Positions 11,384 through 25,109 of a stretch of DNA of 64,000 nt are shown one piece after another. Position 1 is the first letter of the stretch, and each line of letters starts with the position of its first letter. Under the pieces are notes generated by a model. It saw nothing but the letters and a program-made list of their open reading frames with translations. It made no database searches and was not told the DNA's origin. Origin of the DNA: Exophiala sp. HKRS030 (taxonomy: Eukaryota > Ascomycota > Eurotiomycetes > Chaetothyriales > Herpotrichiellaceae); assembly GCA_023897205.1 (NCBI GenBank), contig JAHWDD010000003.1:6265665-6329664 (forward strand), given 5' to 3'. The position numbers were made by a program, and so were the translations under genes.

Positions 11384-13191
11384 ATGCTCATCTTGCGAAA
11401 TTTCGGCAATAGTTACTGCAGACTATCACTGCCCGGTGTGCGGAATCAAGCAATGTCAATTTCTTGTCGGGGTAGGTACCTATCCCTCCCCAGTTACACT
11501 CCTGATATAGTTCACAGAATCACGCATTCAAGCTGATCAGCTCTTCAACTACTCCAACGGACGTTTCCTCGTGAATGAGGAGTATGAATTATCAAGAAGA
11601 CATGTCACCTTCAATGTGGATAATATCTGTGCATTAGTTTCGTCCCTTCCATCGGTCATGTCTCCAGTTTCCAGCATCGACAAGCAAGAAGGCGGCTTTA
11701 ATAAAGCTCTGATCTTAACTGCGGCAAATGACAAGCAGGTGGTTGTCAAGATACCGTTTCCAGCTCTGGTTCCAGCAAAATATAGTGTTGAATCGGAAGT
11801 AGCGACACTGAAGTTCGGTACCAATTCCTAAATCTTTTGAAGTACGTCTTTAACATACGAGTCTAACCCAGTTCGAGCAATGACTTCAATCCCTGTCCCG
11901 GATGTCCTTGCCTGGAACTCTGATCCTTCAAATTCTGTCGGTGCAGAATACATGATTCTCGAAAAATGCCCAGGACGTCAGTTGCATGCTGTCTGGGGTG
12001 AATTGGACGAGTTGCGTCGGTTTGAGCTAGTCAAGACCATTGCTGATTTCGACGGTCAGTTAGCATCAATTGAATTTCCGGTGAATGGCAGCCTATATCT
12101 ACGTACCTCCGGACCGCAAAACTCGGTGGCTTTCCATACGCAAAAAGCCCCCCAAGAGGACTTTTGCGTCGGCCCCGTGTTTAATGATTCCTGGATGAGA
12201 GGCATCAATCCAGCAAGGGAAAAAGAGATGGAAGCTGGACCTTGTAAGTTATCTATTACCTTGTTATAACCTGTACTTCCGGTTAACAGCCTTAAGGCCT
12301 GACCTGTGTTCTTTTGGTTTAGCTCGAGCTCGCCAAGGGGCATGGCATGTAAAGAACACGGAGTACCTGGGTGCACGAGGGCCATATTTTGGCACTCCAG
12401 AGTCACATTTGAAGCTTTTGGAAGTTGCTATGAAGGTCATCCCTATTTTGGCCAGGACTCCTCTCTTGCAACGATATGGCCGACCCACCCTTTGGCACAC
12501 GGACTTGCATATGGGGAACATCTTCGTTTCGGAACAGGATCTTACGAAAATCGTCGGTGTGATTGATTGGCAGTTTGTCTCAATTCTACCAGGATTCACA
12601 CAGGCAAGGTGGCCAGAGTTTCTTACTCCGCCAGAAGGCTATGAGACAGGCCTAATTGAACCCCAACTCCCTGCTGACTTTGAGGAAATGGAGCCGGACG
12701 AACAAGTCTACGCAATTTCGCAGAGGGACCAGGCTTTACAAGCAAAATGTTATGAAGTCGCCCTCGGCCGATGCCACCATGACTCGTACTTGGCTCTTAC
12801 CAGAATCCACGACACCATCCGACGCTTATTTGTTTTATGCGAACGGACGTATAAGGACGGCATAGTGCCGCTGAGAGATTGTCTTATTGAGCTTTCTAGT
12901 AATTGGGAGAGCCTTCGACTTACGGGAAGCCCTCCTATGACGCTCTCGAAAGGGGAAGTAGCGACACACGATATTCAGCTGGCTGAATATCAAGACTGGG
13001 TTAAGCTCCGGAAGTATACGCAAGAGATTTTATGCTCGGATGATGACGGCTGGGTATCACCAGAACTAGATTTCGATAAGGTCCAGGCGCAGGAAAGAGA
13101 ACTCTTCGAGCTTTACCTCCAACGGCAAGCGCCAGGCACCTCGGCTGAGGAAGCGAGGGAGCTCTGGTTCTACAACCAAAGACATCCATAA
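11384..13191 (+). CDS. Aminoglycoside phosphotransferase-fold kinase-like protein (AIM9-like)
   Basis: CDS = join(11384..11471, 11518..11817, 11872..12243, 12323..13191), 542 residues. The N-terminus MLILRNFGNSYCRLSLPGVR is Arg/Leu-rich and looks like a mitochondrial presequence. After it come FNYSNGRFLVNE and KQEGGFNKALIL, the start of the APH fold in this fungal family. Catalytic-loop residues are H312-T-D314...N319 (LWHTDLHMGNIF), followed by VIDWQF as the metal-binding segment. The lysine in VVVKIPFP matches the ATP-binding position. In yeast, AIM9 (altered inheritance of mitochondria 9) belongs to this group; the substrate is unknown. Three short introns (46, 54 and 79 nt) are all needed to keep the frame. 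The first exon and presequence are inferred from frame continuity and one good donor/acceptor pair. Confidence 0.85.
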
Positions 13192-13596
13192 AGCTTCAAC
13201 CAATGCAGATCCAATGTCAAGAGAGCAGAGAAAACATCGCACAATACTATTTTCAGACTCTATACCCCGGACACATCTGATAATGTCACTGGTCACTAGG
13301 TACTTCGAAATTTTCACGTTTGCCACTCCACGGAATATACGAGGTTCGGTAGGAGGTTAGTGACTCTTGGGATAGATCTAAGATTCGATTTTCGAAGCAG
13401 CATGCAGTCAAAGAACAACCACACTGAGCTCATTCCAATTCGGTAAACTGCGACTGGGGAATTCAATTGGGGTTACAAGACTACATTCTCCGAACCGATG
13501 ACTCATGTCTGGTTACATGCCACAGCCATTACCAACAAATGTCCAACATTTCACAAGCAGAATCCGCAACGAGGATTGGTCCGCATTATAGGAATC
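13192..13596. other. Convergent intergenic region
   Basis: About 400 bp of 3' flanking sequence between the APH-fold gene and the small minus-strand frame. Nothing recognisable. Confidence 0.6.
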
Positions 13597-13824
13597 TCAA
13601 CCCAGATTATCCTTTGCTTTATTTTCGACCCTGGCCCAAAAAGTGTCGAAAGCAACCTTCTTCTCATCGTCTGGCACATTCATGTCCAAGTCCTCATACG
13701 CCAAGTTCGCGTCAGCCCCGTTCTTCTTCCTCCAGTCTTTGAGCTTTTGGTTGGTGGCCTGCGAGTTGACCTGGAGATACACTCGCTTCTTGCCGTGTTT
13801 CACCTCCCCAGCAACTTGAGCCAT
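13597..13824 (-). CDS. Small hypothetical protein, 75 residues
   Basis: An unspliced minus-strand frame with an ATG at 13824 and an in-frame TAG two codons upstream. The product is highly charged and balanced (KHGKKRVYLQVNSQ, DWRKKNGADANLAYEDLDMN, DEKKVAFDTFWARVENKAKD) and looks like a small soluble helical protein rather than chance translation. Codons favour C/G at third positions, as in neighbouring genes. I do not recognise the family. The sequence just before the ATG (GATAG) could also be a splice acceptor, so this might be the last exon of a longer gene. It has about 945 bp of upstream space shared with HP1. Confidence 0.5.
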   Translation of the reverse strand: MAQVAGEVKHGKKRVYLQVNSQATNQKLKDWRKKNGADANLAYEDLDMNVPDDEKKVAFDTFWARVENKAKDNLG

Positions 13825-14769
13825 TCCCTATCTCACACAGCCTCCAAACGAGCATCTCTGCGGTTGGCCGTCCCTGAGACCGGCCAAGCCCAGGGGCTTT
13901 GGCCAGCACTTTCTGACTTTCAGAAACCGGTGAGGCCACTAGTCGCATATTTTCTCATAATCCTGCGAAGTGATGTGTTGCTATAGGATAAAACAAAGGG
14001 CGCAGCGTAGACCGACTCCGCGACCTAGATATCTCAAATCAACTATGACATCGAATTGAAAGACTGAGGCAAGCGCTTGCGGCAGGGTATGACTGACATT
14101 GAGACTTTCGACAATACCAGCAAGCTGGGTCACGTAATGCTCAAGCAGACGAATCCTGTGGGCCCGACAAGCGCTCAGCAGGACAGGGCAGCCGCCGAAC
14201 TAATTTTATCTTGACGCCTACTAGATATTCCGTATACCAAAGGACAACGTTGCGTTCGAGATATGAGTTTTTGACCGTATACTGACGTCTCTCTGGGCTA
14301 ATGGCTGCTCTGACAGAGGGTCTATTATCTAGATCTCGGCGGATGAACCAAGATGGTATTTCCCTAAACAGTCCAAGGCGCGCAGGATCATCTGGACGAT
14401 GAGCGTTGTGTCGGTCGCAGAAAAAGGAATGGGCACTATGACAGGCATATGGACTATGCTGTCCTAGATAGTATCATGGCCAAAGATGTTCCTCGTTCAC
14501 ATTCTTGAATCTTGCAGTTCAAGTTTCCCAGTGCCACAGCTATGTATGGTTTAGGTGGAGAATCCATCACGTGATGCGGAGTAATCGCTAGGGCTATGGG
14601 GAAATCGCGTAAATGGAGCGCATGGCACCTGCTGCTAATTGTGTGTTTGCACGATCAGCTACGCGCAATTTCTCGGCCAGGTCTTGCTGCAAACCCAATA
14701 TCTCCCAAACAGAGCATACTGAGCATCTTCGACTTCGAGGACTACTGGGGTGGTATTGGTATTGTCAAG
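13825..14769. promoter_or_regulatory. Divergent intergenic region upstream of HP1 and small frame
   Basis: About 945 bp between the proposed start codons. It should hold the HP1 promoter and leader, and perhaps an upstream non-coding exon. A one-mismatch relative of the dispersed 9-mer (GCGGAGTA) is near 14577. Nothing else recognised. Confidence 0.45.
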
Positions 14770-15652
14770 ATGCCTCGACCACTGTCTGGAGATGGTAAGT
14801 TTTGACCCTTAACTTCCTTCAGCACTAGAATTGACGCACGCTCTGCTCGTGAGTCGCATGACACTCTTGCACGCGTAGACTGACGAAAGCTTTCCAGAGG
14901 ACGGTTTCTCCGACGGTGGCAGTGAAGTCGCCGACATCAGCCACGGCACACCTCCCGCAGACAAAAAATCCAAAACACAGCTCAATGGTGAACTTCACGA
15001 TGAGGTCGAGAAAGGTTCCTCCCGCGCGCAAAGCGACGACGGCAGCGAAGCCAGTGATGATGATGACGAAGAAGGCGAGGAAGAGTACGTCGTGGAGGCG
15101 ATACAGAGCCACCGAACCAGGAAAGGTGTCATAGAGTACCACATCAAATGGGTCGGGTACGACGAGGCGGAGAACACGTGGGAGCCTAAGGAAAACCTGA
15201 TGCCGTCAGTCTATATTCTATTTTGAGAGGCGGTTGCTGGGTTCCATCATCGGAAGTTGCTGACAGAAGAGTCTCTTCTCAGGCATGCACGAATCATGCT
15301 GCAAGAATACCACAAAAGCATTGGCGGGGTCCCGAGCGCGAGTACCGTCAAGAGGACGAAATCCAGACAATCACTCAAACCTCAAGCGTCACAAGAACAA
15401 CAACCACAGCGCAAGAGACAGAAGAGAAGCGCCGGCGAGTCCAACAACGAACAAGAATGGACACCGTCGGCAAAGGACTGGGAACCTCAAGTTGACAAGA
15501 TTGAAACCGTCGAGCGCAACGAAGCCGGGACACTCATGGCGTACATTCTGTTTAGAAATGGCAAAAAGTCAAAAGTCACAATGGACAAAGTCTATCAGCA
15601 TTGCCCTATACCTATGCTCAGATTCTACGAGGACCATCTCAAGTTTAAGTAA
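14770..15652 (+). CDS. HP1: Heterochromatin protein 1-type chromodomain protein
   Basis: CDS = join(14770..14794, 14898..15204, 15283..15652), 233 residues, a normal fungal HP1 length. An acidic region ([10 protein letters not shown]) leads into a chromodomain at about 71-125: [31 protein letters not shown]. The likely methyl-lysine cage residues are Y72, W93 and Y96. A lysine-rich hinge ([17 protein letters not shown]) follows, then a chromo-shadow domain (about 170-233: [14 protein letters not shown] ... [13 protein letters not shown]). The expected role is binding H3K9-methylated histone H3 and dimerising through the shadow domain in heterochromatin. The first exon (MPRPLSGD) and its 103-nt intron are the weakest part, chosen because the CCAG acceptor at 14897 keeps the frame. 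A consensus donor (GTAAGT) overlaps the stop codon, so a final intron changing only the last residue is possible. Confidence 0.85.
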
Positions 15653-16963
15653 GTCCCTGGACTGCTTCTTCTGGATGATCTATAGCTGAACTGACATATA
15701 TAGCTAGCTGAGCCCCCGGTCCCGATTTGGTCCTGTCTTGACCAGTTCTGCCCCCTACATGATGTACATCAAATGCTCCGAGACTTTTGCGAACAAGGGT
15801 GAAGGAAAGGTTTCTATGATATTTCTTATTGACTTTTGGGCTGGTGCTGCTGCTGCTCCTCTGATATTTTTGGGCAAAGTAGGTTTGTTACGCATGGCGC
15901 TGGGGTCGTACAAAAAGGAAGGAAGGGAGGCAGGCAGGCAGGCAGTGATGGTGGATCTTCAGTCCCCATTGAGACGTGTGCGCGACGTTGATTAACATCG
16001 GAGGGCTTGGAGATCAATCTTCTTCCAACATGCGCCCATGAACAGAGACTGTGGCTGGGAAAAGGTCTCCTTTTCGACAAGCGGTTCTTCAGGGGCCGCA
16101 AGACCCGCGGCTGCTGGGGTTAGAGTGCTCTGGATTGTCGATAACTCGAGCCCCCTGATGCTGATTCTCCTCGGGCAGGCATATCTCTGGCCAGGAGAAA
16201 CTGCTCGAGCTTGGAACCTCTGACTGCAACAAAATCGAGAAAGCAGCAGATCTCGTCCAGCAAGAGTGTGCCTCGGGTAGATAAAATGCCAGACCACACT
16301 AGAGCCAGACTCCCTCGAGGGGTCTTATACTCTCCGTAATGATAAAGAGAAAGACGAGATGAAGATAAGATGAAATTCAAGAATGATCCGAATCACGCAC
16401 ACCGCAGCGCATCTGGGAATCCAAAACTGCAACTCGATGCTCTTCGTCGGAAGGACTGTAATTGATACTCTTTATATCCTTTCACAGGTTGGTTTAGAAA
16501 GGCCTGGCTGAAGTGGTAGGAGTACAAAAGTCCATGTCGCCATTTTCTCGCGTTCATGCGCCATCTTATTGGAGAAGTGTAACCGAGTATATACTCCGTG
16601 TACCTCCTGAGGGACAAACTACTCGGGGTATCTTTTTCACCATACAAGTCCTCGAATGAACCCCAAACCAAGAAGAAAAGAATCCGTGATATCATCCGTC
16701 ATATCGTCATGTCTTTCCTTTCCTTTCCACCCCCTCCCCTTCCTCCTTTGGAAAGAAACTTCTCGAGTGTCGTGACGGTGGGACGGATGCCAAACCTTGA
16801 ATGAATCTCGAAGCCCACATCGATGAGCGTCGCCCTTTTCTCCGCCATGTCGGCCAGGCAAAGTACCCTGTGCACATGAACATTTTCTCCACGATCGGCG
16901 AGCCACGTTTTCTCTCCAGGATTTGCGCCGCCAACACCTCTAGAGGTCCGCCACGCTTCCCCT
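15653..16963. other. Convergent intergenic region HP1/RAP1
   Basis: 1.3 kb of 3' flanks. It contains a short (GGCA)4 repeat at 15929-15944 after a GGAA-rich run. No gene was seen; plus and minus frames of 60-130 codons here match nothing recognisable. Confidence 0.6.
15929..15944. repeat. (GGCA)4 tetranucleotide repeat
   Basis: Four perfect GGCA units following an A/G-rich run in non-coding sequence. Confidence 0.8.
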
Positions 16964-19900
16964 TCAGACTTCGAATTCCTTGAGATACCGTAGGCGTCTC
17001 GCACAGGCATCCTGGCCGTGCTTGTCCACGACTCGTCGCCTCTGACCGGCGTCGGCGGACTTGAGCGACTCGTCGTCTCCATCGGTCCATACACCCGGCA
17101 CGTTCGAGGGTGGCTCGAGGTCAGTCTTGGAAGGGCGTCGCCTCCCAAACCGATCCGCCGAAACGCGCTGCCTCTTCCGCCGCCACCGATCGAGGAAGTA
17201 TTCGACCATCTGTTCGGTTTTGGGCCCGTATTCTTGGGTCGTGCAGTGCGCCGCTTGGAGCAGAAACGCATCAGGGACGTTGGGGATTCGCCCCTTCTGA
17301 CGTCTGCACCACGTATCGATCAGAAATTCGCCAGGGCGGACGTCGTTTTCGAGATCTCGCCGATAAGCAGCGCCACCACCACCACCACCATCATCGTCGT
17401 CGTCAAGTAGTTCAGTACCGCCGGTGGATGCTTCATCAGCAGCACCACCGCCACCGACATCTGCTGCGGGGTCGGGACCTAGAATGCTGTCCCAACCACC
17501 TTCGGGCTCGACCACCTCGAGATACGCAGACACGTCCTCGTCAATGTCCGTCTGGCCGAATAGCGCCGGTGTGGAGAGTCGCCGACTCGGCTTCTTACGC
17601 TTTCGTGGTTGCTCCGGCGCTGTTTCATATTCTTCCATCGTGTCTCGACCCGTATGGTACGAACCCAAAGCGTCCCTTTGTGAATCTTCGTGACCTGGCG
17701 CGCCGTAGGGACTCGACCTTTCCATCTCGTCATCAGATTCTTCTCGAACCTCGTGATAGGGTTCACTCTTGGTGGGCGAAAATTGTTCTTCATCGCCAAT
17801 CAGGCTGACCCTCAGAGGACTCGTCATGCCATCATCGTTCCCACCCTCTGATATAGCTTCCTCCTCTTCTCGAAGCGTACTAAGTCCTCCCATTACTTCT
17901 AGTTCCTCGTCGCCATTGTCATCTTGTGCCACGAATAGACGCGAGAAGCCCTCAGGAAGTGGCAAGGGTGAATCCCGTGAATTACTCCGAGGCGGCAAAG
18001 GGGGAGAATTCAATATCACATCTGTCTCTGTAGAGCTGTGAACCACCGGTGGGTCACGAGGAGGACCTCTGTCCGTGCTGAGGGAGGAGTTCTGCTGAAT
18101 ATCGAGATTGTCCGGTCCATCATGCAGGCGTGGTCTGTCACGGTTACTGGAGGTTATAAAGCTGAACGAGGGCGCAGTATTTGTTGGCCTTCCGTCCTTT
18201 CTTCTCGTATGCTCCTCAGAATTTGTCTGAACCTTCTCCTGTTGGGTTTCGTCAATTGACAGTCCATGAATCTGCGAAAAGGATTGGGTATTGCTTTGGT
18301 TGCTAGTTCCATTGGTGCTCTGGGTGGATTGTGACTGGGAGCCGCGGCCAGGTCCCGTGCTTCGTTTCCTGGCCTCGTTTGGTCCTGGAGCTCTGATCAA
18401 TGTTGGAGACTCTGGCTGAAAAGAAGGAGATCTCATGTCGCGTTGTAGTCGCAGGGTTTTCGATTCATCGCCTGCAAAATTGCTCACGTCCGCAGGGAAG
18501 ATTTTCGGAGATACTTTGATAGAGGCGACAATAGGGGTAATTGAAAGTTTTTGAGGAGAAGTACGGGAGGGCGTCTGCAGGCCAGACGGATCTGGGGTTC
18601 GATCATCCTCCGGGGCATTCTGGTTCACCAGGCCCATGGTTGAAGGTCTTGGAACTCCATGGGTCCTCAAAAAGACCGCACATGGGTTGCACAAAAGTCG
18701 TCCCTTCGTGTCGCGATGCCATTTCCGCGCGTCCATCGTGTAGCAGTTGGCGCACCTGCTTGGGTCTTCATCCGAGTCCTGGTCCTGGTACTTGTTCATG
18801 CCCGCGTCGCCGTCAGCGGGCTGATCATCTTCGCCATCGTTATCGTCATTATCACCGCCAGATGAGGTGTTCTCCTCCTGTATGGACATGTAGGGTGCGA
18901 TTTGATCCATCGCCACTTGCTCTATCCTGCAGTAGTCTGGCAAAACGCGATACTCGAACCAATGTTTCCACTGTTTGGCGGTATGGTGCTTATAATCTTC
19001 TGACGATACCATTTGTCTCCATACATCATCGAATTCCTCGAGACCCATATGACTCAATTTCGGGACCAATCTGTAAAGCGGAAGAGAGTCTGCTTTGGAA
19101 AATGGACCTCGAATATCATCCAAAAATCGCTTCTCGTTTTCCGTGTGGAGTTCCTCGTCTTCAAGATGATCCTGAGTACTCCCGTTGCGCCCGCTTCTCT
19201 GGGACTGTTCGTTGTCCAACACGTCGTTTTGGGCCGCTGCGTCATCCCGGTTCGATGATGGCCGTGCGCGGCCAATCGAGATGGCAGTGGTATGCAGTTC
19301 AGGGCTCGCGAGTCTTCTTGGAGCCTCGGATGATTGTCGAGGCTGCTCTTCAGAGGCCGCGTCGTCTTGGACCGTTACCAGCTTTCTCTTCCTAGGTAGC
19401 AATGCAGTCCTGGTTGAGCGATCTGGCTCTGGTCTGTGTCCGGGGCTGTCAGGTAGAATCAGGGCTGGTCGAGGTTCTTCTTCTGGGAGAGAATATCTTT
19501 CTTGCTGCTCTGGCTCTGCGCGCTTCGTCACCTGTCTCTTCTGAAATCGGGTGGCCTTCAACCATCTATCTCGCCAACTCTGGTAGGTGTGACGTGGATT
19601 GACCTGCTCAATTTGTTTGTAGATTTCGTTTCCCTTGTATGCTCCTCCACTATCCTCAAAAGGCTTCATCCAATTCCACAAAAACTGATCGTCTTCTTCC
19701 GTGTAGGGCACTCTCGAACCTTTAGGAGCGGTGGTAGTGCTCCCGACTGGTCTCGCGACTCTTGTGGCAACTCCGACAGCATGATCTGCAAGATTTTCCA
19801 GCTGTCCACGCCTAATGGACAACTCGACATATCGATAGGAATACGCTCCGACGGGCTGATTTTTTCGAGTATGGTCGACAAGTTTGATATCTGCATTGGT

Positions 19901-20107
19901 GTCTACGTTGACGATAACGGCACCGTTGGCTCGGGCGTTCTCGATGAGCCACTTGCGTTGAGGAACCGAGTGCGAGAACCATAGTTTTTGGCCGGCGAAC
20001 AAAGTGAGGCTCTCGTTGTTGTTGTTGTTGTTGTTGTCCTCGTGGTCATCGGCATCGGTAACATCTTTGCCGCGGTTCACATTACTGTATACGATATGCG
20101 ACGACAT
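16964..20107 (-). CDS. RAP1: RAP1-type telomere protein (BRCT, Myb, GATA-type zinc finger, RCT)
   Basis: Unspliced frame of 1047 residues from the ATG at 20107. Domains in order: an Asn run near residue 25 (from a GTT repeat in the DNA); BRCT about 33-110 (LFAGQKLWFSHSVPQRKW, GAVIVN); Rap1-type Myb about 129-190 (VPYTEEDDQFLWNWMK, TYQSWRDRWLK); a long low-complexity region; a GATA-type finger at about 452-490 (CANC, 17 residues, CNPC, then HGVPRP); further acidic and Asp/Gly-rich linkers; and a C-terminal block ending GVWTDGDDESLKSAD...ACARRLRYLKEF, typical of the Rap1 C-terminal domain. RAP1 binds telomeres or the shelterin complex and influences silencing. The BRCT-Myb-RCT order is the standard layout; the finger is the unusual part. 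The gene is convergent with HP1 and divergent from cytochrome b5. Confidence 0.9.
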   Translation of the reverse strand: MSSHIVYSNVNRGKDVTDADDHEDNNNNNNNESLTLFAGQKLWFSHSVPQRKWLIENARANGAVIVNVDTNADIKLVDHTRKNQPVGAYSYRYVELSIRRGQLENLADHAVGVATRVARPVGSTTTAPKGSRVPYTEEDDQFLWNWMKPFEDSGGAYKGNEIYKQIEQVNPRHTYQSWRDRWLKATRFQKRQVTKRAEPEQQERYSLPEEEPRPALILPDSPGHRPEPDRSTRTALLPRKRKLVTVQDDAASEEQPRQSSEAPRRLASPELHTTAISIGRARPSSNRDDAAAQNDVLDNEQSQRSGRNGSTQDHLEDEELHTENEKRFLDDIRGPFSKADSLPLYRLVPKLSHMGLEEFDDVWRQMVSSEDYKHHTAKQWKHWFEYRVLPDYCRIEQVAMDQIAPYMSIQEENTSSGGDNDDNDGEDDQPADGDAGMNKYQDQDSDEDPSRCANCYTMDARKWHRDTKGRLLCNPCAVFLRTHGVPRPSTMGLVNQNAPEDDRTPDPSGLQTPSRTSPQKLSITPIVASIKVSPKIFPADVSNFAGDESKTLRLQRDMRSPSFQPESPTLIRAPGPNEARKRSTGPGRGSQSQSTQSTNGTSNQSNTQSFSQIHGLSIDETQQEKVQTNSEEHTRRKDGRPTNTAPSFSFITSSNRDRPRLHDGPDNLDIQQNSSLSTDRGPPRDPPVVHSSTETDVILNSPPLPPRSNSRDSPLPLPEGFSRLFVAQDDNGDEELEVMGGLSTLREEEEAISEGGNDDGMTSPLRVSLIGDEEQFSPTKSEPYHEVREESDDEMERSSPYGAPGHEDSQRDALGSYHTGRDTMEEYETAPEQPRKRKKPSRRLSTPALFGQTDIDEDVSAYLEVVEPEGGWDSILGPDPAADVGGGGAADEASTGGTELLDDDDDGGGGGGAAYRRDLENDVRPGEFLIDTWCRRQKGRIPNVPDAFLLQAAHCTTQEYGPKTEQMVEYFLDRWRRKRQRVSADRFGRRRPSKTDLEPPSNVPGVWTDGDDESLKSADAGQRRRVVDKHGQDACARRLRYLKEFEV

Positions 20108-21176
20108 CTTGACATCTTGTGACCCTGGGCATCGTTGGGTTTACAGTGTGTTCGTGGTCATGAACATCATTTGCGGGGTTTTTGAGCGCGCAGTCAACAA
20201 TGGGTACAAAGGGTCACGTATATCGCGTCGGCACGTGACTTGCATTCCCCCGTAGAAGATCCAGATAAGGAAGACGGACTACGATCACGTGAGTACCTTC
20301 AGTACTCTTCCCACACTTCTCCGAACAGTCTCCGTATACCAGAGTATGGCGCAATAATGATCAGTTCTCTAACCCACTGGGGCCGAGGTGCGTCCATACT
20401 GACCACTTGTACGGAGTAATGAAAGGTGACTTGTAAGCCGCGGAATCGAGCGCATCCGATCGGAATCCAAAGCATGTGGGGGAAAAAGAGGCCGGGACAA
20501 AGAAGGCAACTTCGGGGCAAGAAATCCTGGGATAGTAAAAAAAACTCCCGTCCTCACGTTCCCTTTGTAAAGGGCCTTTTCCGATTCGTGGTGCCGATGA
20601 GCTGTCTTGTCGTCGAAGAGTGGTGCCGCCTTCGACACCTAGGTAGTGCCCGCGGAAGGCCCCACGCCTAGAGAAGTGCTCTTCCTAAGTATTCTCGTGA
20701 TGGACCTGCGCGAATCGTAGCAACTATTATGGGGGGATAAGCAGGTGAAAGCTGGTCAGCGCACGCGGTTCCCAGGCCTCGTTCTCCCCCCCCCCAGTGC
20801 TAGCCGGGTCCCTGATCGGGCATCTGCACCACCCTTATTGGTCGGCCGTTGCTGTAGCAGGGGGTGGGAAACGCACCCCTACCGAACACACCCCGTAAAG
20901 ATCGAAGACAGACCGAAGAAGACAGAACAGACGGACCACCAAGAGACAGGGAACCAACAAGGTGCCATCTGATTAATTTATTATTTTGTTTCCGTTCTGG
21001 CATCTTCCTCTCCATCAACCCTTTTCCCGTCTTTCCCATCAAACTATCGCAATCGACAACATCCTTCCTCGAACCTCATCTCTCCCTCCTTCCCACATTG
21101 TTCGCCATCACCATCTCGAGCTGCCAAACTTTGTCCGTTTTCACCGCCAATTCTCCCTCTCAAATCATCATCAACC
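20108..21176. promoter_or_regulatory. Divergent promoter region RAP1/cytochrome b5
   Basis: About 1.07 kb. The cytochrome b5 side has a strongly CT-rich leader (about 20985-21176), a common core-promoter and leader pattern in filamentous fungi. There is one exact TACGGAGTA at 20410-20418 and a C10 run near 20785-20795. No coding frame is supported. Confidence 0.6.
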
Positions 21177-21784
21177 ATGTCTTCACAACTCACCTACGCC
21201 GAGGTGTCCAAACACAACAGCAAGAAAGATTTGTACATTGTTGTCCACGACAAGGTCTACAACGCCTCTACCTTTGTCGACGAGCATCCGTAAGTCTCAT
21301 TTCCCATCCATCCACCCATCCATCTTCAACTGGCCCCCCGAGACTGAACCAGCATCTTTCCTTCCCCCACCCTATCTCTAATTTGCCCCACATTGGGACA
21401 AGTTGAGAGATCTAGGAATATGGGCGTTTGGCCATCCACGTGGAAAGTGATCAAAGTCTGGAACTGACATTGCGTTTTGTATACAGCGGCGGTGAAGAAG
21501 TCCTCCTCGACGTCGGCGGTCAAGACGCAACCGAAGCCTTTGAAGATGTCGGCCACTCAGACGAAGCACGTGAAATCCTGGAGGGTCTCTTGGTCGGCGA
21601 CCTGAAGCGAGTCCCTGGCGACCCTGCCCCCAAGATCGGTTCTACGGACAAGGTCTCAGCCGGCCCCGGTGGAAGGTCAGACGCTGGCACCGGAATGGGA
21701 ATCGCCATGTACATTGTCCTCCTCGCGGGTGCGGCCGCCGCCTACTTCGGATACACATATATGCAAAGCCAAGAGAGCAAGTAA
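21177..21784 (+). CDS. CYB5: Microsomal cytochrome b5
   Basis: CDS = join(21177..21289, 21487..21784), 136 residues. The 197-nt intron splits the heme-binding motif, and splicing gives [21 protein letters not shown] with the first axial histidine in HPGG. The second is in [15 protein letters not shown] Gly/Asp linker leads to a C-terminal membrane anchor (about 110-130: [19 protein letters not shown]) with a short polar tail, as in ER tail-anchored b5. It passes electrons from NADH-cytochrome b5 reductase or P450 reductase to desaturases, sterol enzymes and some P450s. The P450 at 53.7 kb is a possible but unproven client. The start codon sits in a good AACCATGTC context after a CT-rich leader. 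Confidence 0.95.
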
Positions 21785-22862
21785 AGTGTCTCCGTGTACG
21801 GGGTGTGTGCAGTAATCAAAAGACAATGTGAGAGAAGAAGAGATAGAAAGAGAGACGGGAGGCTAGAAGAAGGGGGGGCGCGTTCGCCGTGGCAAAGAAA
21901 GAAAACCTCTTGCTGGACTCGAAAGAATTAAGGCGGTAATAAGATTCAGAGCAACCTGGAAGATGCCAATCCAGCTTGACATCCATGCGCAAAGACTAAA
22001 AAAGAGAGTGGGCTACGGATTCTTTTGTACACCCCTGGCAAAGCTGGCGTAAATGAAACAACAGCGTGCATTGCAAATCTATCTAGAACGAGAAAAGAAT
22101 ACAACATCTTGCGCCCCAGCTAGCAAACAACCTTCGAGGCAAAATGCCCAGACATGTTCTATTGGGGCACCCCATGTCGCAACCTGGATGAATAGTTGTA
22201 GATGTACCAAGAACTGACTTGTTACAGTATTTCAGTCCCAAAGTGTCTCTTCCCGTGAGACTCGCTGACGGATCCAACACAGTCACGTACGTCCACACCT
22301 AGGCACCTACTGACGCGATGCGAATTAGGCAAAGAGGTCATGATTAGGTAGGTACACGACGTCCTGGAGAAGAAACGGTTCGAACGTATACTGTACATTA
22401 CCGAGTTACGTTCCAAATGGACCCCCCGTCTGGATACCGGTAATGACGATTGGCCGACTCCTCAACGCAGTACACAGGTACAGAACTGCAAAATGGATAC
22501 ACATACTCCGTGGGATGCCGCGGTATCATAGTCGTAGTCTTTGAATTGCGGTTTCAATTTCATCGCTAATCGCCCCAAGGTACAACATAACATACCTTGG
22601 GGAGGTATAACTAAGCCGTGCCACACCGGACCTATAGCACCTACAGCACACGACCGGAGGAAAGATCAAAGAGTTCACGACGTTTACCATTTGACATGTT
22701 GAAAAGTCGACGCTTGCAATTTCCCACCCAATGAAACCCCTCTCTCTCTCCAACATAAAAAGACGCCCATCTGTCCTCTCCACCAGGGTCGGGAGTAAAC
22801 AAGTTGGCCGAAGGGATAGATAGCCCATCCTAAAAAGCAAACAACCACAAGCCGTTCGAGTT
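21785..22862. other. Convergent intergenic region CYB5/HSE1
   Basis: 1.08 kb of 3' flanks. It includes several ACCTAGG/TAGGTAGGTA short palindromic strings around 22295-22355. No gene is supported; the longer minus frames are extensions or shadows of the HSE1 last exon. Confidence 0.6.
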
Positions 22863-25109
<2,247 letters not shown>

